Below are positions 27,086-34,234 of a stretch of DNA of 34,503 bases, piece by piece; position 1 is the first letter of the stretch, and the number at the start of each line of letters is the position of its first letter. This DNA comes from Mucilaginibacter sp. (GTDB lineage Bacteria; Bacteroidota; Bacteroidia; Sphingobacteriales; Sphingobacteriaceae): NCBI RefSeq assembly GCF_028288105.1, contig NZ_JAQBOI010000253.1, forward strand, positions 1 through 34,503, written 5' to 3'. The notes under the pieces are model-generated. The model had not been told where the DNA came from. It was given only the letters and a program-made list of their open reading frames with translations, and did no database searches. A program made the position numbers and the translations under genes.

Positions 27086-27433
27086 AATGTAAATATGCGG
27101 TGTATTTGTTTAATTATCACATAGCCAAGGTTAAAATCAGATTAAAATTCAATTAGATTTTCGCCCGCAACAAGGCTTGTATGACCAGTTAATTTTAAAA
27201 AATTAAATGGCCCAACAAGCTGATAGCAATAATGACTTTTGTTACGAAGGCAACAATAGCGGTAAGTACAGGTAGTGTGAGTAAAGTTGTCATGATGTTT
27301 AGTTTTAACACCACAAAAATGTACCTAAACCGGGCTTTTTAACAGGGTTTTTAGGTGAATGGATGCAAATTGTCGGTAAATGTATTCTTCTAAGGAATGA
27401 GTATCGGCATTTTGCAGGCTGCGTTTTTACCGG
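27086..27433. other. 348-bp gap between the MutS-like gene and the ABC exporter
   Basis: It holds a tiny hydrophobic ORF on the minus strand (27195-27293), a weak hairpin ACCTAAA/TTTAGGT (27323-27329 with 27350-27356), and otherwise AT-rich sequence where the promoter of the ABC operon should lie. No tRNA or dispersed repeat was seen. Confidence 0.6.
27195..27293 (-). CDS. Candidate 32-aa hydrophobic membrane peptide
   Basis: This ORF is too short for the track. Its translation is MTTLLTLPVLTAIVAFVTKV followed by IIAISLLGHLIF and TAA. Nearly the whole peptide could span the membrane once; a single Lys sits in the middle and there is one His near the end. On the minus strand TACATTTTTG, a near match to the Bacteroidota -7 box, lies about 20 bp before the ATG, which suggests a short leader. 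No strong Shine-Dalgarno site is visible, which is normal in this phylum. It resembles small stress or toxin-like membrane peptides only in general character. It may equally be chance in an AT-rich gap. Confidence 0.4.
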   Translation of the reverse strand: MTTLLTLPVLTAIVAFVTKVIIAISLLGHLIF

Positions 27434-29272
27434 TTATTCGGGATCAACGTTAATACCAATTTGCTTAAGCAGCAACGATGCGTTGAAGGTTTTGCACTCG
27501 CCATGTTTTATTTTATAGTCGAACAGCATTTCGCCGTTTTGCACCTGTATATCAAAATAGTAATTGCGTACGTAGTTAGGGTATTTATCTTCTAAACGGG
27601 CAATCTGCAGATCGTGTGTGGCTACCATTCCTACGCCTTTTTTACTGATGAGTTGTTCAATAACCGCTTTACTGCCCAAGTATTTATCCATGGAGTTGGT
27701 TCCGCGCAGCATCTCGTCAATCAAAAAGAAAACACGGTGCTCATGTTCAACAGCAGCCAGCAGCATTTGCAGGCGGTCAAGTTCGGCCTTAAAGGTTGAT
27801 GTGCTTTCGTTCAGCGAATCTTTTATCCGCATGTAACTTACTATCGTGATAACCGAAACCTCCATACTTGTCGCACATACCGGCGCCCCGCTTAAAGCCA
27901 GCACGGTGTTAATGCCGATGGTACGCAGAAAAGTACTTTTACCGGCCATGTTGCTTCCGGTTATAATGTCAATGTTATAAGCATCTTTCAGGTCGTAATC
28001 GTTATCAACCCTTTTATCGCTGCGGATAAGCGGGTGGGCGATATTTTTGGCCAAAACAGTATAACCTTCGGTATCTGCAATAACAGGATAAACCCATTCC
28101 GGATAGTTTATGGCAGGTACAGAAATGCTTATCAACGCTTCAAACTCGGCAATTACATCAAAGGCTTCTTCCAGGTTTTCGCAGTTGTTACGCTTCCAGT
28201 TCTCAATGGCTATGATCTGCCTGATATCCCACAGTAAAAACACATTGAGAATAACGCCTACAATCACATTAAGGTGGTAGTTAAGCTTATTGATCAGTTC
28301 GGATAGTTCTTTTATCTTTTCGGATGTTTTATCGTCCTTTAATTTTTGGGCCAGGTTATTGGTATAGGCAGCGCCCCACTCCTGCGTTTCTATCTTGTTG
28401 AAAACACCGGCATAGTTGCCCAGCATCTTCCCAATTTTATCGGCTATCATATCGGCCTTTTTAATATAGGTGGCTTTAGAAAATACAATGCCCATATTTA
28501 ACAGCCCAATAAACGTAGCCAGGCTTTTAACCGGCGGGTAAAAATATGCGGCAACAATAACCGCAACTAATATATAAGGCGCAACTTTAGCGTATTTACC
28601 CAACCACTTTTCGCCGCTTAAGTTCAGTGGCAGGTGCAGGTATTTAAACAAATTATTAAGGCGGCTAACATCGCCATCATTACAAAATAAAAGTAAAGTT
28701 TGTAATTCCTTTTTCCATTCGTTTTTAACGGCCAGTTCTTTTATAGCTTCCTGTCGTAATAAAATTGTTGGCTTATCTGATGGCGCATTTAACCAGGCTG
28801 CCAGCTTATTGCTCCCTGTTGATGTTGCCGCGCGGTTGATCAATTGAAACAATGAAGCGTTACCGAATATATCCAGATCAGAACTATAAAAATGTTTCTC
28901 GTTGCTATATTGCTGCCCGTTACTGTACAAGTTTGTATTGCTTTGAAGGCTGTTAATCTCGTTAAGGTTTATCTTTTCCAGATCCAGGTAATAATCGCGT
29001 TGGCGTTCGTACTTGCCCTGGCGGGATACCAGCCATGCAAACCCGGCCAACAAGGCCACAAAAGCAATGGCCATAATGGTAAAATTATCCTGCACAATGG
29101 TAAGGTATACCGAGAAGATCATTAACCCGAAAATGCCCAGCCTTAACAGCGAATACGTGTTGGCCAGTTCTTTATATTTATTTGCCTCTTGCTTTGCCAG
29201 CGCGGCAGCCTCGGTATAGTTGTTTATTATGGCTTGTTCCACAGGTTTTAAAAGGTATTTTTGCAGCTTCAA
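27434..29272 (-). CDS. Membrane-anchored MutS-like ATPase
   Basis: A 612-aa protein whose C-terminal third is a MutS domain V ATPase: P-loop TGSNMAGKSTFLRTIG (about residue 439), Walker B region VFFLIDEMLRGTNSMDKYLGS and the switch sequence VGMVATHDLQIARL. The N-terminal part lacks the mismatch-recognition domain (no Phe-X-Glu motif seen). Instead it has two TM helices at about 42-83, more hydrophobic segments at about 226-265 and one near 333-355. Databases usually call this group MutS-like or DNA mismatch repair protein, but canonical mismatch repair is unlikely for a membrane protein without domain I. Transcribed alone on the minus strand, divergent from rlmH (48 bp between starts). Family sure, function unknown. 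Confidence 0.88.
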   Translation of the reverse strand: MKLQKYLLKPVEQAIINNYTEAAALAKQEANKYKELANTYSLLRLGIFGLMIFSVYLTIVQDNFTIMAIAFVALLAGFAWLVSRQGKYERQRDYYLDLEKINLNEINSLQSNTNLYSNGQQYSNEKHFYSSDLDIFGNASLFQLINRAATSTGSNKLAAWLNAPSDKPTILLRQEAIKELAVKNEWKKELQTLLLFCNDGDVSRLNNLFKYLHLPLNLSGEKWLGKYAKVAPYILVAVIVAAYFYPPVKSLATFIGLLNMGIVFSKATYIKKADMIADKIGKMLGNYAGVFNKIETQEWGAAYTNNLAQKLKDDKTSEKIKELSELINKLNYHLNVIVGVILNVFLLWDIRQIIAIENWKRNNCENLEEAFDVIAEFEALISISVPAINYPEWVYPVIADTEGYTVLAKNIAHPLIRSDKRVDNDYDLKDAYNIDIITGSNMAGKSTFLRTIGINTVLALSGAPVCATSMEVSVITIVSYMRIKDSLNESTSTFKAELDRLQMLLAAVEHEHRVFFLIDEMLRGTNSMDKYLGSKAVIEQLISKKGVGMVATHDLQIARLEDKYPNYVRNYYFDIQVQNGEMLFDYKIKHGECKTFNASLLLKQIGINVDPE

Positions 29273-29320
29273 TGTTACAACAATAAGAGCACATTTCTAC
29301 TTTAATAGTTACAAGCTTAA

Positions 29321-29794
29321 ATGAAAATTACGTTTATTACCGTTGGCAAAACCGAGGATGCCTATTTAAAAGATGGCATTGAAAAATATGTAAAGCGCCT
29401 AAAGCATTATACCAAGCTGGAAATGGTAGATATCCCCGAGTTAAAAAACACCAAGGCCCTAACCGAAGATCAGCAAAAAGCCAAAGAAGCCGAGCTGATC
29501 CTGAAAAAAATAACGGTGCAGGACCACGTAATACTGCTCGACGAAAACGGCATGGAGTTTACCTCGGTACAGTTTGCCAACTACATCAATAAACGTTCGG
29601 TATCGTCATCAGCTAATCTCATTTTTATTGTTGGTGGCCCCTACGGGTTCGACCAATCTGTTTACCAGCGCGCCAACGATAAAATATCCCTAAGCCGTAT
29701 GACCTTTTCGCACCAAATGGTCCGCCTGTTTTTTGTGGAGCAATTGTACCGGGCGTATAGCATTATTAAAGGCGAACCGTATCATCATCAATAG
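29321..29794 (+). CDS. rlmH: 23S rRNA (pseudouridine-1915-N3)-methyltransferase
   Basis: A 157-aa SPOUT-class methyltransferase of normal length. It methylates pseudouridine 1915 in helix 69 of 23S rRNA on the assembled ribosome. Diagnostic segments: MKITFITVGKTEDAYLKDGI at the start, VILLDENGMEFTSVQFA, the SAM-binding knot IFIVGGPYGFDQSVY, and the conserved end SRMTFSHQMVRLFFVEQLYRAYSIIKGEPYHH. No residue looks lost. It is divergent from the MutS-like gene and followed by a palindromic repeat, then a CDF exporter. Confidence 0.97.
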   Translation: MKITFITVGKTEDAYLKDGIEKYVKRLKHYTKLEMVDIPELKNTKALTEDQQKAKEAELILKKITVQDHVILLDENGMEFTSVQFANYINKRSVSSSANLIFIVGGPYGFDQSVYQRANDKISLSRMTFSHQMVRLFFVEQLYRAYSIIKGEPYHHQ

Positions 29795-29797
29795 CCC

Positions 29798-29902
29798 AGA
29801 TGTGCAGATTTTAGATGTGCGGATATGCAAATGAGGTGAAGTTGATTCGTTTCCAATAATGTAATTTATTTGCACATTTGCATATCTGCATATTTGCACA
29901 TC
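29798..29902. repeat. ATGTGCAGAT-family inverted repeat, copy 2, in the leader of the CDF gene
   Basis: Left arm AGATGTGCAGATTTTAGATG and right arm CATATTTGCACATCG are imperfect inverses around an AT-rich centre. The left arm matches copy 1 (11806-11882) almost base for base over its first 14 positions. It begins 4 bp after the rlmH stop and ends 7 bp before the CDF ATG, so it occupies the entire possible 5' leader. Confidence 0.85.
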
Positions 29903-29909
29903 GATTATC

Positions 29910-30824
29910 ATGCACAGTCACGACCACTCCCATCATCACCACGATCATGCACCAAAGATCGACCACCTGAACAGCGCTTTTATATGGGGCATTGTATTAA
30001 ACTCCGCTTTTGTTATTATTGAAGTGATAGCAGGGTTGATAAGTGGCTCTTTATCATTAATAACCGATGCCGGGCATAACCTGAGCGATGTTGCTTCTTT
30101 AGCGCTGGCATTGTTGGCCTTCAAACTGGCCAAGGCCAAATCAAATAAAGATTATACTTACGGCTATAAACGTTCAACCATTATCGTGTCGTTTTTTAAC
30201 GCTATGATATTAATTGTAGCGGTTGGCTTTATTGTTTACGAGGCAATAATGCGCTTTATGCACCCCGAACCAATTGCCGGTAGTACGGTTGCCTGGGTGG
30301 CTTTTGCTGGTATAGCTGTAAATGGCTTTACCGCATGGCTTTTTGTTAAAGATAAAGACACCGACCTTAACGTAAAAGGGGCCTACTTACACATGGCGGT
30401 TGATGCCATTGTATCGCTGGGCGTGGTAATATCCGGAATCATCATTTACTTTACGCACTATGTTTGGATAGATAGCGTGGTAAGTATCATCATAGGTATA
30501 GTGATATTAACCGGCACCTGGAACCTGCTTAAAGATAGCCTGCGACTGGAGATGGACGGCGTTCCAAAAGAGATGGACCTTAAAAAGATAAAAGCCGAAC
30601 TAATGAAAGCCGATGGTGTGGTAGATATTCACCACATGCACGTTTGGGCCCTAAGCACTACCGAGAATGCCCTTACCGCCCACCTTGTTGTTAAGCCCGA
30701 AAACATAGCCCAGTTTGATGATATTAAACACGATCTGCGGCATAGGCTGGAACATTTGTCCATCAGCCACAGCACTTTTGAGCCGGAGTTTAGCAATGAA
30801 AAATGTGAGCAGCCTGATTGTTAA
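29910..30824 (+). CDS. Cation diffusion facilitator (Zn/Co/Cd exporter, CzcD/ZitB-like)
   Basis: A 304-aa inner-membrane metal:proton antiporter. The N-terminus is His-rich (MHSHDHSHHHHDHAP), a metal-sensing or buffering tail. Six TM helices follow, with the transport-site residues seen as LITDAGHNLSDVASL in TM2 and HMAVDAIVSLGVVISG in TM5. The C-terminal cytoplasmic domain (about 215-290) has VVDIHHMHVWALSTTENALTAHLVV and ends in HSTFEPEF, the classic CDF dimerisation fold. It most likely exports zinc or a similar divalent ion. Its start lies 7 bp after a palindromic repeat, with no visible ribosome site. A small membrane protein gene follows within 5 bp. Confidence 0.94.
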   Translation: MHSHDHSHHHHDHAPKIDHLNSAFIWGIVLNSAFVIIEVIAGLISGSLSLITDAGHNLSDVASLALALLAFKLAKAKSNKDYTYGYKRSTIIVSFFNAMILIVAVGFIVYEAIMRFMHPEPIAGSTVAWVAFAGIAVNGFTAWLFVKDKDTDLNVKGAYLHMAVDAIVSLGVVISGIIIYFTHYVWIDSVVSIIIGIVILTGTWNLLKDSLRLEMDGVPKEMDLKKIKAELMKADGVVDIHHMHVWALSTTENALTAHLVVKPENIAQFDDIKHDLRHRLEHLSISHSTFEPEFSNEKCEQPDC

Positions 30825-30828
30825 TACG

Positions 30829-31113
30829 ATGAACAAGAAAAAAATAATAAGCCTCATTTTCATTTTAACATGCGTGCAATTAATCGCATACATTGTTTGG
30901 CCATCTTATATTCTATCCACTAAAAATTTAGAATTGGGGGCAGTAATCATTTGGGCTGTTTTTGGTATAGCAATCGTACTTACTTTGCTTTTTTTGGGTT
31001 TCTTAGCTTGGTATTCAAGACGTGAGGTCGATAAGCAAAATCTTACCCTTGTTATTTGTTTAAGTTTAATTCCAGTATTTTTCGTACTATCAAATTTAAA
31101 TTTGATCAGTTAA
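30829..31113 (+). CDS. Small three-helix membrane protein, unknown
   Basis: A 94-aa protein not assignable to a family. The track ORF begins at 30715 inside the CDF gene, but the plausible start is ATG 30829 (MNKKKIISLIFILTCVQLIA), 4 bp after the CDF stop; ATG 30796 is a less likely alternative. It has three hydrophobic segments: about 6-26, 36-60 and 75-92. A positive N-terminus and a positively charged loop (YSRREVDKQ) orient it with N-in topology. Tight spacing suggests co-expression with the CDF exporter. Base composition is a little more AT-rich than neighbours. Confidence 0.65.
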   Translation: MNKKKIISLIFILTCVQLIAYIVWPSYILSTKNLELGAVIIWAVFGIAIVLTLLFLGFLAWYSRREVDKQNLTLVICLSLIPVFFVLSNLNLIS

Positions 31114-31130
31114 ATTAAATCCATTCGCCC

Positions 31131-31553
31131 ATGAGCACAACAAACAGACGTAAATTTATAGCAACCGCTGCAACTGTTGCCGCAGGCACTATGGTTGCAT
31201 CAGCAATGCCATCAATCGTAAAAACTACTACTATGATAAATAGATATCCAATTGTACACCATGCGCTTTTCTGGTTAAAAAACCCTGATTCGAAAGAAGA
31301 CCGCGATAAACTGGTAGCCGGCGTAAAATCGCTTGGTAAAATAGAGACCGTAAAAGAACTGCACGTTGGCATAGTAGCCAGCACCGAAAAACGCGATGTA
31401 GTTGATAATAGCTGGGGAGTATCCGAAGTAATGTTCTTCGCGGATCTTGCCGGGCAAGCCGCCTATCAAACCCATCCTATCCACCAGGAGTTCATCAAAA
31501 ACCATAGCCACCTTTGGGAAAAGGTTATAGTTTATGATGCGGTGGATGCTTGA
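31131..31553 (+). CDS. Dabb (stress-responsive A/B barrel) family protein with Tat signal
   Basis: A 140-aa protein. The N-terminus [20 protein letters not shown] is a twin-arginine-type signal (NRRKFI), and the following VASAMPSIV could be cleaved. The mature part is a Dabb ferredoxin-like domain: [56 protein letters not shown]. Dabb domains form dimeric beta-barrels and include plant stress proteins and some cyclases; the bacterial secreted forms have no proven role. It lies 17 bp after the small membrane protein and may share its operon. An inverted repeat follows within 11 bp of its stop. Confidence 0.9.
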   Translation: MSTTNRRKFIATAATVAAGTMVASAMPSIVKTTTMINRYPIVHHALFWLKNPDSKEDRDKLVAGVKSLGKIETVKELHVGIVASTEKRDVVDNSWGVSEVMFFADLAGQAAYQTHPIHQEFIKNHSHLWEKVIVYDAVDA

Positions 31554-31563
31554 TTAAGTTATT

Positions 31564-31647
31564 CGTCATCCTGAACTTGTTTCAGGATCCCACAGTACAG
31601 GTTGACTACTTAGCGAGAGAGATGCCGAAACAAGTTCGGCATGACGG
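31564..31647. repeat. Inverted repeat (CGTCATCCTGAACTTGTTTC family)
   Basis: Left arm CGTCATCCTGAACTTGTTTC plus AGGATCC (31564-31590) is the imperfect inverse of the right arm GATGCCGAAACAAGTTCGGC plus ATGACGG (31621-31647). A 30-nt centre separates the arms. From memory, very similar sequences are common in many bacterial genomes. It sits in the convergent gap between the Dabb and DUF5606 genes. Confidence 0.85.
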
Positions 31648-31682
31648 CCATTTTTGTAGTCTGACAAATCTTCAAAACAAAC

Positions 31683-31714
31683 AAAGCCCCGATAGATAAC
31701 CTACCGGGGCTTTT
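31683..31714. terminator. Bidirectional terminator between Dabb and DUF5606 genes
   Basis: AAAGCCCCG and CGGGGCTTT form a perfect 9-bp stem around GATAGATAACCTAC-like loop sequence, with a T run after it on plus and on minus. It lies 19 bp from the DUF5606 stop. Confidence 0.88.
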
Positions 31715-31733
31715 ATATTATCAGTAAAATTGC

Positions 31734-32231
31734 TTACGCTTTTTTAGCAGGGGCCTTTTTAGCTTTGGCTTTTGGGGCTTCAGCAGCAGGGGCTTCTTCT
31801 TTTACAGGTTCGGCAGCAGGGGCTTCTTCAGCAACAGGGGCCGCTGGGGCTTCTTCGCTAAACAAAGGCATATCCTTCAGGATATGAAACCAGCTGATTA
31901 TCTTTTTGATATCTGATGAATAAACCTTCTCCTCGTCGTGGTCGGCAGCAACAATGTAAAAAAACTCGCGGAGCTTTTTACCATCATCCTTAACAGCCGG
32001 TACGTTTGCAGCATCTTTCATGCGGCCAAATACATCGGTTAGTTTAATATCATCCTCAAGCCCGAAAATGGTTATCTCGTTCAAGGCCGCCAGTTTTGCG
32101 GTAGATAAATTTGCTATCAGCTTAGTTTTTTGCGCATCAAGGCTTTCTAAAACATAACCTGTTTTGTTTTGCGCAAGCGCTCTCCACAAACCCGGTTTGC
32201 CCGATACCGCAACAATTCCCTGTAAATTCAT
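31734..32231 (-). CDS. DUF5606 protein with Ala/Glu/Pro/Lys-rich tail
   Basis: A 165-aa cytoplasmic protein. The first about 125 residues are a DUF5606 domain (NLQGIVAVSGKPGLWRAL, KTGYVLESLDAQKTKLIA, KLREFFYIVAADHDEEKVY), a family almost confined to Bacteroidota with no known function. From about residue 127 the sequence becomes a low-complexity tail: acidic Ala/Pro/Glu repeats (EEAPAAEPVKEEAPAAE) and then a basic end (KAKAKKAPAKKA) resembling histone H1-like or ribosome-associated tails. The gene begins 3 bp after the cyclophilin stop, a clear operon. The tail could mediate nucleic-acid or ribosome binding; this is inference. Confidence 0.87.
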   Translation of the reverse strand: MNLQGIVAVSGKPGLWRALAQNKTGYVLESLDAQKTKLIANLSTAKLAALNEITIFGLEDDIKLTDVFGRMKDAANVPAVKDDGKKLREFFYIVAADHDEEKVYSSDIKKIISWFHILKDMPLFSEEAPAAPVAEEAPAAEPVKEEAPAAEAPKAKAKKAPAKKA

Positions 32232-32234
32232 ATA

Positions 32235-32672
32235 TTATTCTTCTATTACTTCAATACTTAAAATCTTATCGCCCTGGCGTATCTCGTCAACAACGTCAAC
32301 ATTTTCAACAACCTTACCAAATACGGTATGGTTACGGTCTAAATGAGCGGTATTATCGCGGCTATGGCAGATAAAAAATTGTGAGCTACCTGTGTTACGG
32401 CCAGCATGCGCCATTGAAAGCACACCACGATCGTGGTATTGGTTTTCGCCTGTTAGTTCACAGTCAATACGTGTACCAGAACCACCTGCACCTGTACCTG
32501 TTGGGTCACCACCTTGTACCACAAAATTAGGGATAACACGGTGAAAAGTTACGTTATTGTAAAAACCTGTTTTAGCCAAGTTTAAAAAGTTAGCTACAGT
32601 ATTAGGCGCATCTTTATCGTAAAATTGAACGGTCATGTCACCTTTTTCGGTTTTAATAATTGCTTTGCTCAT
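32235..32672 (-). CDS. Cyclophilin-type peptidyl-prolyl cis-trans isomerase
   Basis: A 145-aa single-domain cyclophilin without a signal peptide, so cytoplasmic (PpiB-like). The active-site segments are present: FHRVIPNFVVQGGDPTGTGAGG with the catalytic Arg, GVLSMAHAGRNTGSSQFFICH, and HTVFGKVVENVDVVDEI. The position usually occupied by the cyclosporin-contact Trp reads His (AHLDRNHTVFG), as in many bacterial members. It catalyses proline isomerisation during folding. It is the first gene of a two-gene operon with DUF5606. Confidence 0.95.
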   Translation of the reverse strand: MSKAIIKTEKGDMTVQFYDKDAPNTVANFLNLAKTGFYNNVTFHRVIPNFVVQGGDPTGTGAGGSGTRIDCELTGENQYHDRGVLSMAHAGRNTGSSQFFICHSRDNTAHLDRNHTVFGKVVENVDVVDEIRQGDKILSIEVIEE

Positions 32673-32815
32673 TGTTTTATTTTTTAAACAGGTGGCAAAG
32701 GTAATAAATTGAGGTGAAAAGGGAAAGTGGTGATTAGAGATTGGTGGTTAGCGGTTTGTCACATTTATAATATACAAAGTGTGTATGATCCAACGTTTAT
32801 CATTCTTTTCAAACT

Positions 32816-32897
32816 TTAGGGCGTTGCCTGCGGCCGGGCTGTACGCTCATACTGCGCAGGCCTTAACCACATTGCCGGTATCCGCTGCCATCCCTAA
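32816..32897. repeat. GC-rich structured element upstream of the last complete gene (possible dispersed repeat)
   Basis: Outer arms TTAGGG (32816-32821) and CCCTAA (32892-32897) enclose a second stem GCCTGCG (32826-32832) with CGCAGGC (32855-32861). It is clearly more GC-rich than the flanking AT-rich intergenic DNA and has no ORF. From memory, sequences containing GGGCGTT...GGGCTGTACGCTC and ...CGGTATCCGCTGCCATCCC recur in related genomes; this could not be checked here. Confidence 0.55.
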
Positions 32898-32953
32898 CGC
32901 GGATTTATTAGATAGCTATTTACTACGGTATAATACCATTTCCAATTAATCGT

Positions 32954-32961
32954 TACATTTG
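32954..32961 (+). promoter_or_regulatory. TAnnTTTG -7 box just upstream of the last complete gene
   Basis: TACATTTG matches the consensus exactly and ends 10 bp before the ATG at 32972. If used, the transcript would have a leader of only a few bases. No TTG is found at the expected -33 distance. Confidence 0.4.
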
Positions 32962-32971
32962 GTAGCATCCA

Positions 32972-34234
32972 ATGAATATTTTAAAACGACACCTTTTAGT
33001 TTTCACCTTTCTGCTTCTACCCCTCGCTATGCGGGCGGCCTCTATCCTTATCCCCATGGATGATGAGCAGAAAGATCATCTAAAATCGTACGGCATTGCT
33101 TTCTGGACGTTGAAGAACGGCGAAACGGTAGATTGGCTGCTCAACTACCGCGGCGGCAGCTTTATGATGAAGTATGATAAAAAACTGGAAGACGAGTGCA
33201 AGATCCGTGGTGTTAGCTACCAGGTTTTACCCGATGCCAAGGTAAACGAAATAATTAACGAGGTTAGCGACCCGTCTGTTAACATGGATATTGTTAAGCT
33301 GGAGAAAGCACCCAAAATGGCGGTGTATTCGCCCAAAAATAAACTACCCTGGGATGATGCCGTTACCCTTGTTTTAAAATATGCTGAGATCCCTTATGAT
33401 GTTATTTACGATGAGGAAGTGATACGCGGCGATCTGCCAAAATACGACTGGCTACACATGCACCATGAGGATTTTACGGGGCAGTTCAGCAAATTTTACG
33501 TTTATCGTTATGCGCAATGGTATAACGATGATGTAAAAGGTCAGCAAGCTATGGCGACTAAACTGGGCTTTAAAAAAGTTTCGCAAATGAAACTGGCAGT
33601 GGTACAGCACATTCGCGATTTTTGCGCCGGTGGTGGCTTCCTGTTTGCCATGTGCAGCGGTACCGATACCTTCGATATTGCCCTGGCAGCTTCCAAGACT
33701 GATATTGTAGAAAGCATGTTTGATGGCGACCCTGCCGACCCGGATGCGCAATCAAAACTTGATTTTACACAAACTTTCGCTTTTCAGAATTTCACGCTCG
33801 ATCAAAACCCAACGTCGCACCAGTTCAGCAATATCGATGTTACATCGATACGGCAGGTAGAACGCAGCCGCGATTTTTTCACCCTGTTTGATTTCTCGGC
33901 CAAATGGGATGTGGTGCCCAGTATGCTTACACAAGATCATGATAAGGTGATAAAAGGCTTTATGGGCCTTACAACCGCTTACAATAAAAGCAAACTTAAA
34001 CCTGGCGTTACCATAATGGGCGAAATGAAAACCGCCAACGAAGCCCGCTACATACACGGCGAATTTGGCAAAGGCCAATGGACTTTCTATGGCGGCCACG
34101 ACCCCGAAGATTATCAGCACGCCGTAGGCGACCCGCCAACTGATCTTAAGCTGCACCCAAATTCGGCAGGGTACCGGTTGATATTAAACAACGTACTGTT
34201 CCCGGCAGCTAAAAAGAAGAAACAGAAAACTTGA
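32972..34234 (+). CDS. Secreted protein with class-I-amidotransferase-like features (often labelled asparagine synthetase B)
   Basis: A 420-aa exported protein: signal peptide MNILKRHLLVFTFLLLPLAMRA, then ASILIPMDDEQKDHLKSYGI. From memory, the family is widespread in Bacteroidota and often carried as asparagine synthetase B, yet no N-terminal catalytic Cys, PP-loop or synthetase domain of AsnB is visible. Instead there is an apparent flavodoxin/GATase-like order: strand KMAVYSPKNKLPWDDAV, then YDWLHMHHEDFTGQF, and an elbow GGGFLFAMCSGTDTFD with C228. H376 in GHDPEDYQH is a possible partner. The end is NSAGYRLILNNVLFPAAKKK. It is preceded by a GC-rich structured element and a promoter-like box; a repeat follows its stop. 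Family recognition moderate; function unknown. Confidence 0.75.
   Translation: MNILKRHLLVFTFLLLPLAMRAASILIPMDDEQKDHLKSYGIAFWTLKNGETVDWLLNYRGGSFMMKYDKKLEDECKIRGVSYQVLPDAKVNEIINEVSDPSVNMDIVKLEKAPKMAVYSPKNKLPWDDAVTLVLKYAEIPYDVIYDEEVIRGDLPKYDWLHMHHEDFTGQFSKFYVYRYAQWYNDDVKGQQAMATKLGFKKVSQMKLAVVQHIRDFCAGGGFLFAMCSGTDTFDIALAASKTDIVESMFDGDPADPDAQSKLDFTQTFAFQNFTLDQNPTSHQFSNIDVTSIRQVERSRDFFTLFDFSAKWDVVPSMLTQDHDKVIKGFMGLTTAYNKSKLKPGVTIMGEMKTANEARYIHGEFGKGQWTFYGGHDPEDYQHAVGDPPTDLKLHPNSAGYRLILNNVLFPAAKKKKQKT

Noticed and set aside
25129-29272. A defence island made of the MutS-like ATPase, hydrophobic peptide and ABC pair
   Set aside because: The ABC pair is an ordinary exporter, the gap is 348 bp, no nuclease or other effector is present, and the neighbours are housekeeping genes; there is no evidence the genes act together.
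33752-34156. 134-aa minus-strand ORF with hydrophobic stretches
   Set aside because: It lies fully antisense to the secreted GATase-like protein, which has a signal peptide and family-like sequence; the hydrophobic pattern is a by-product.
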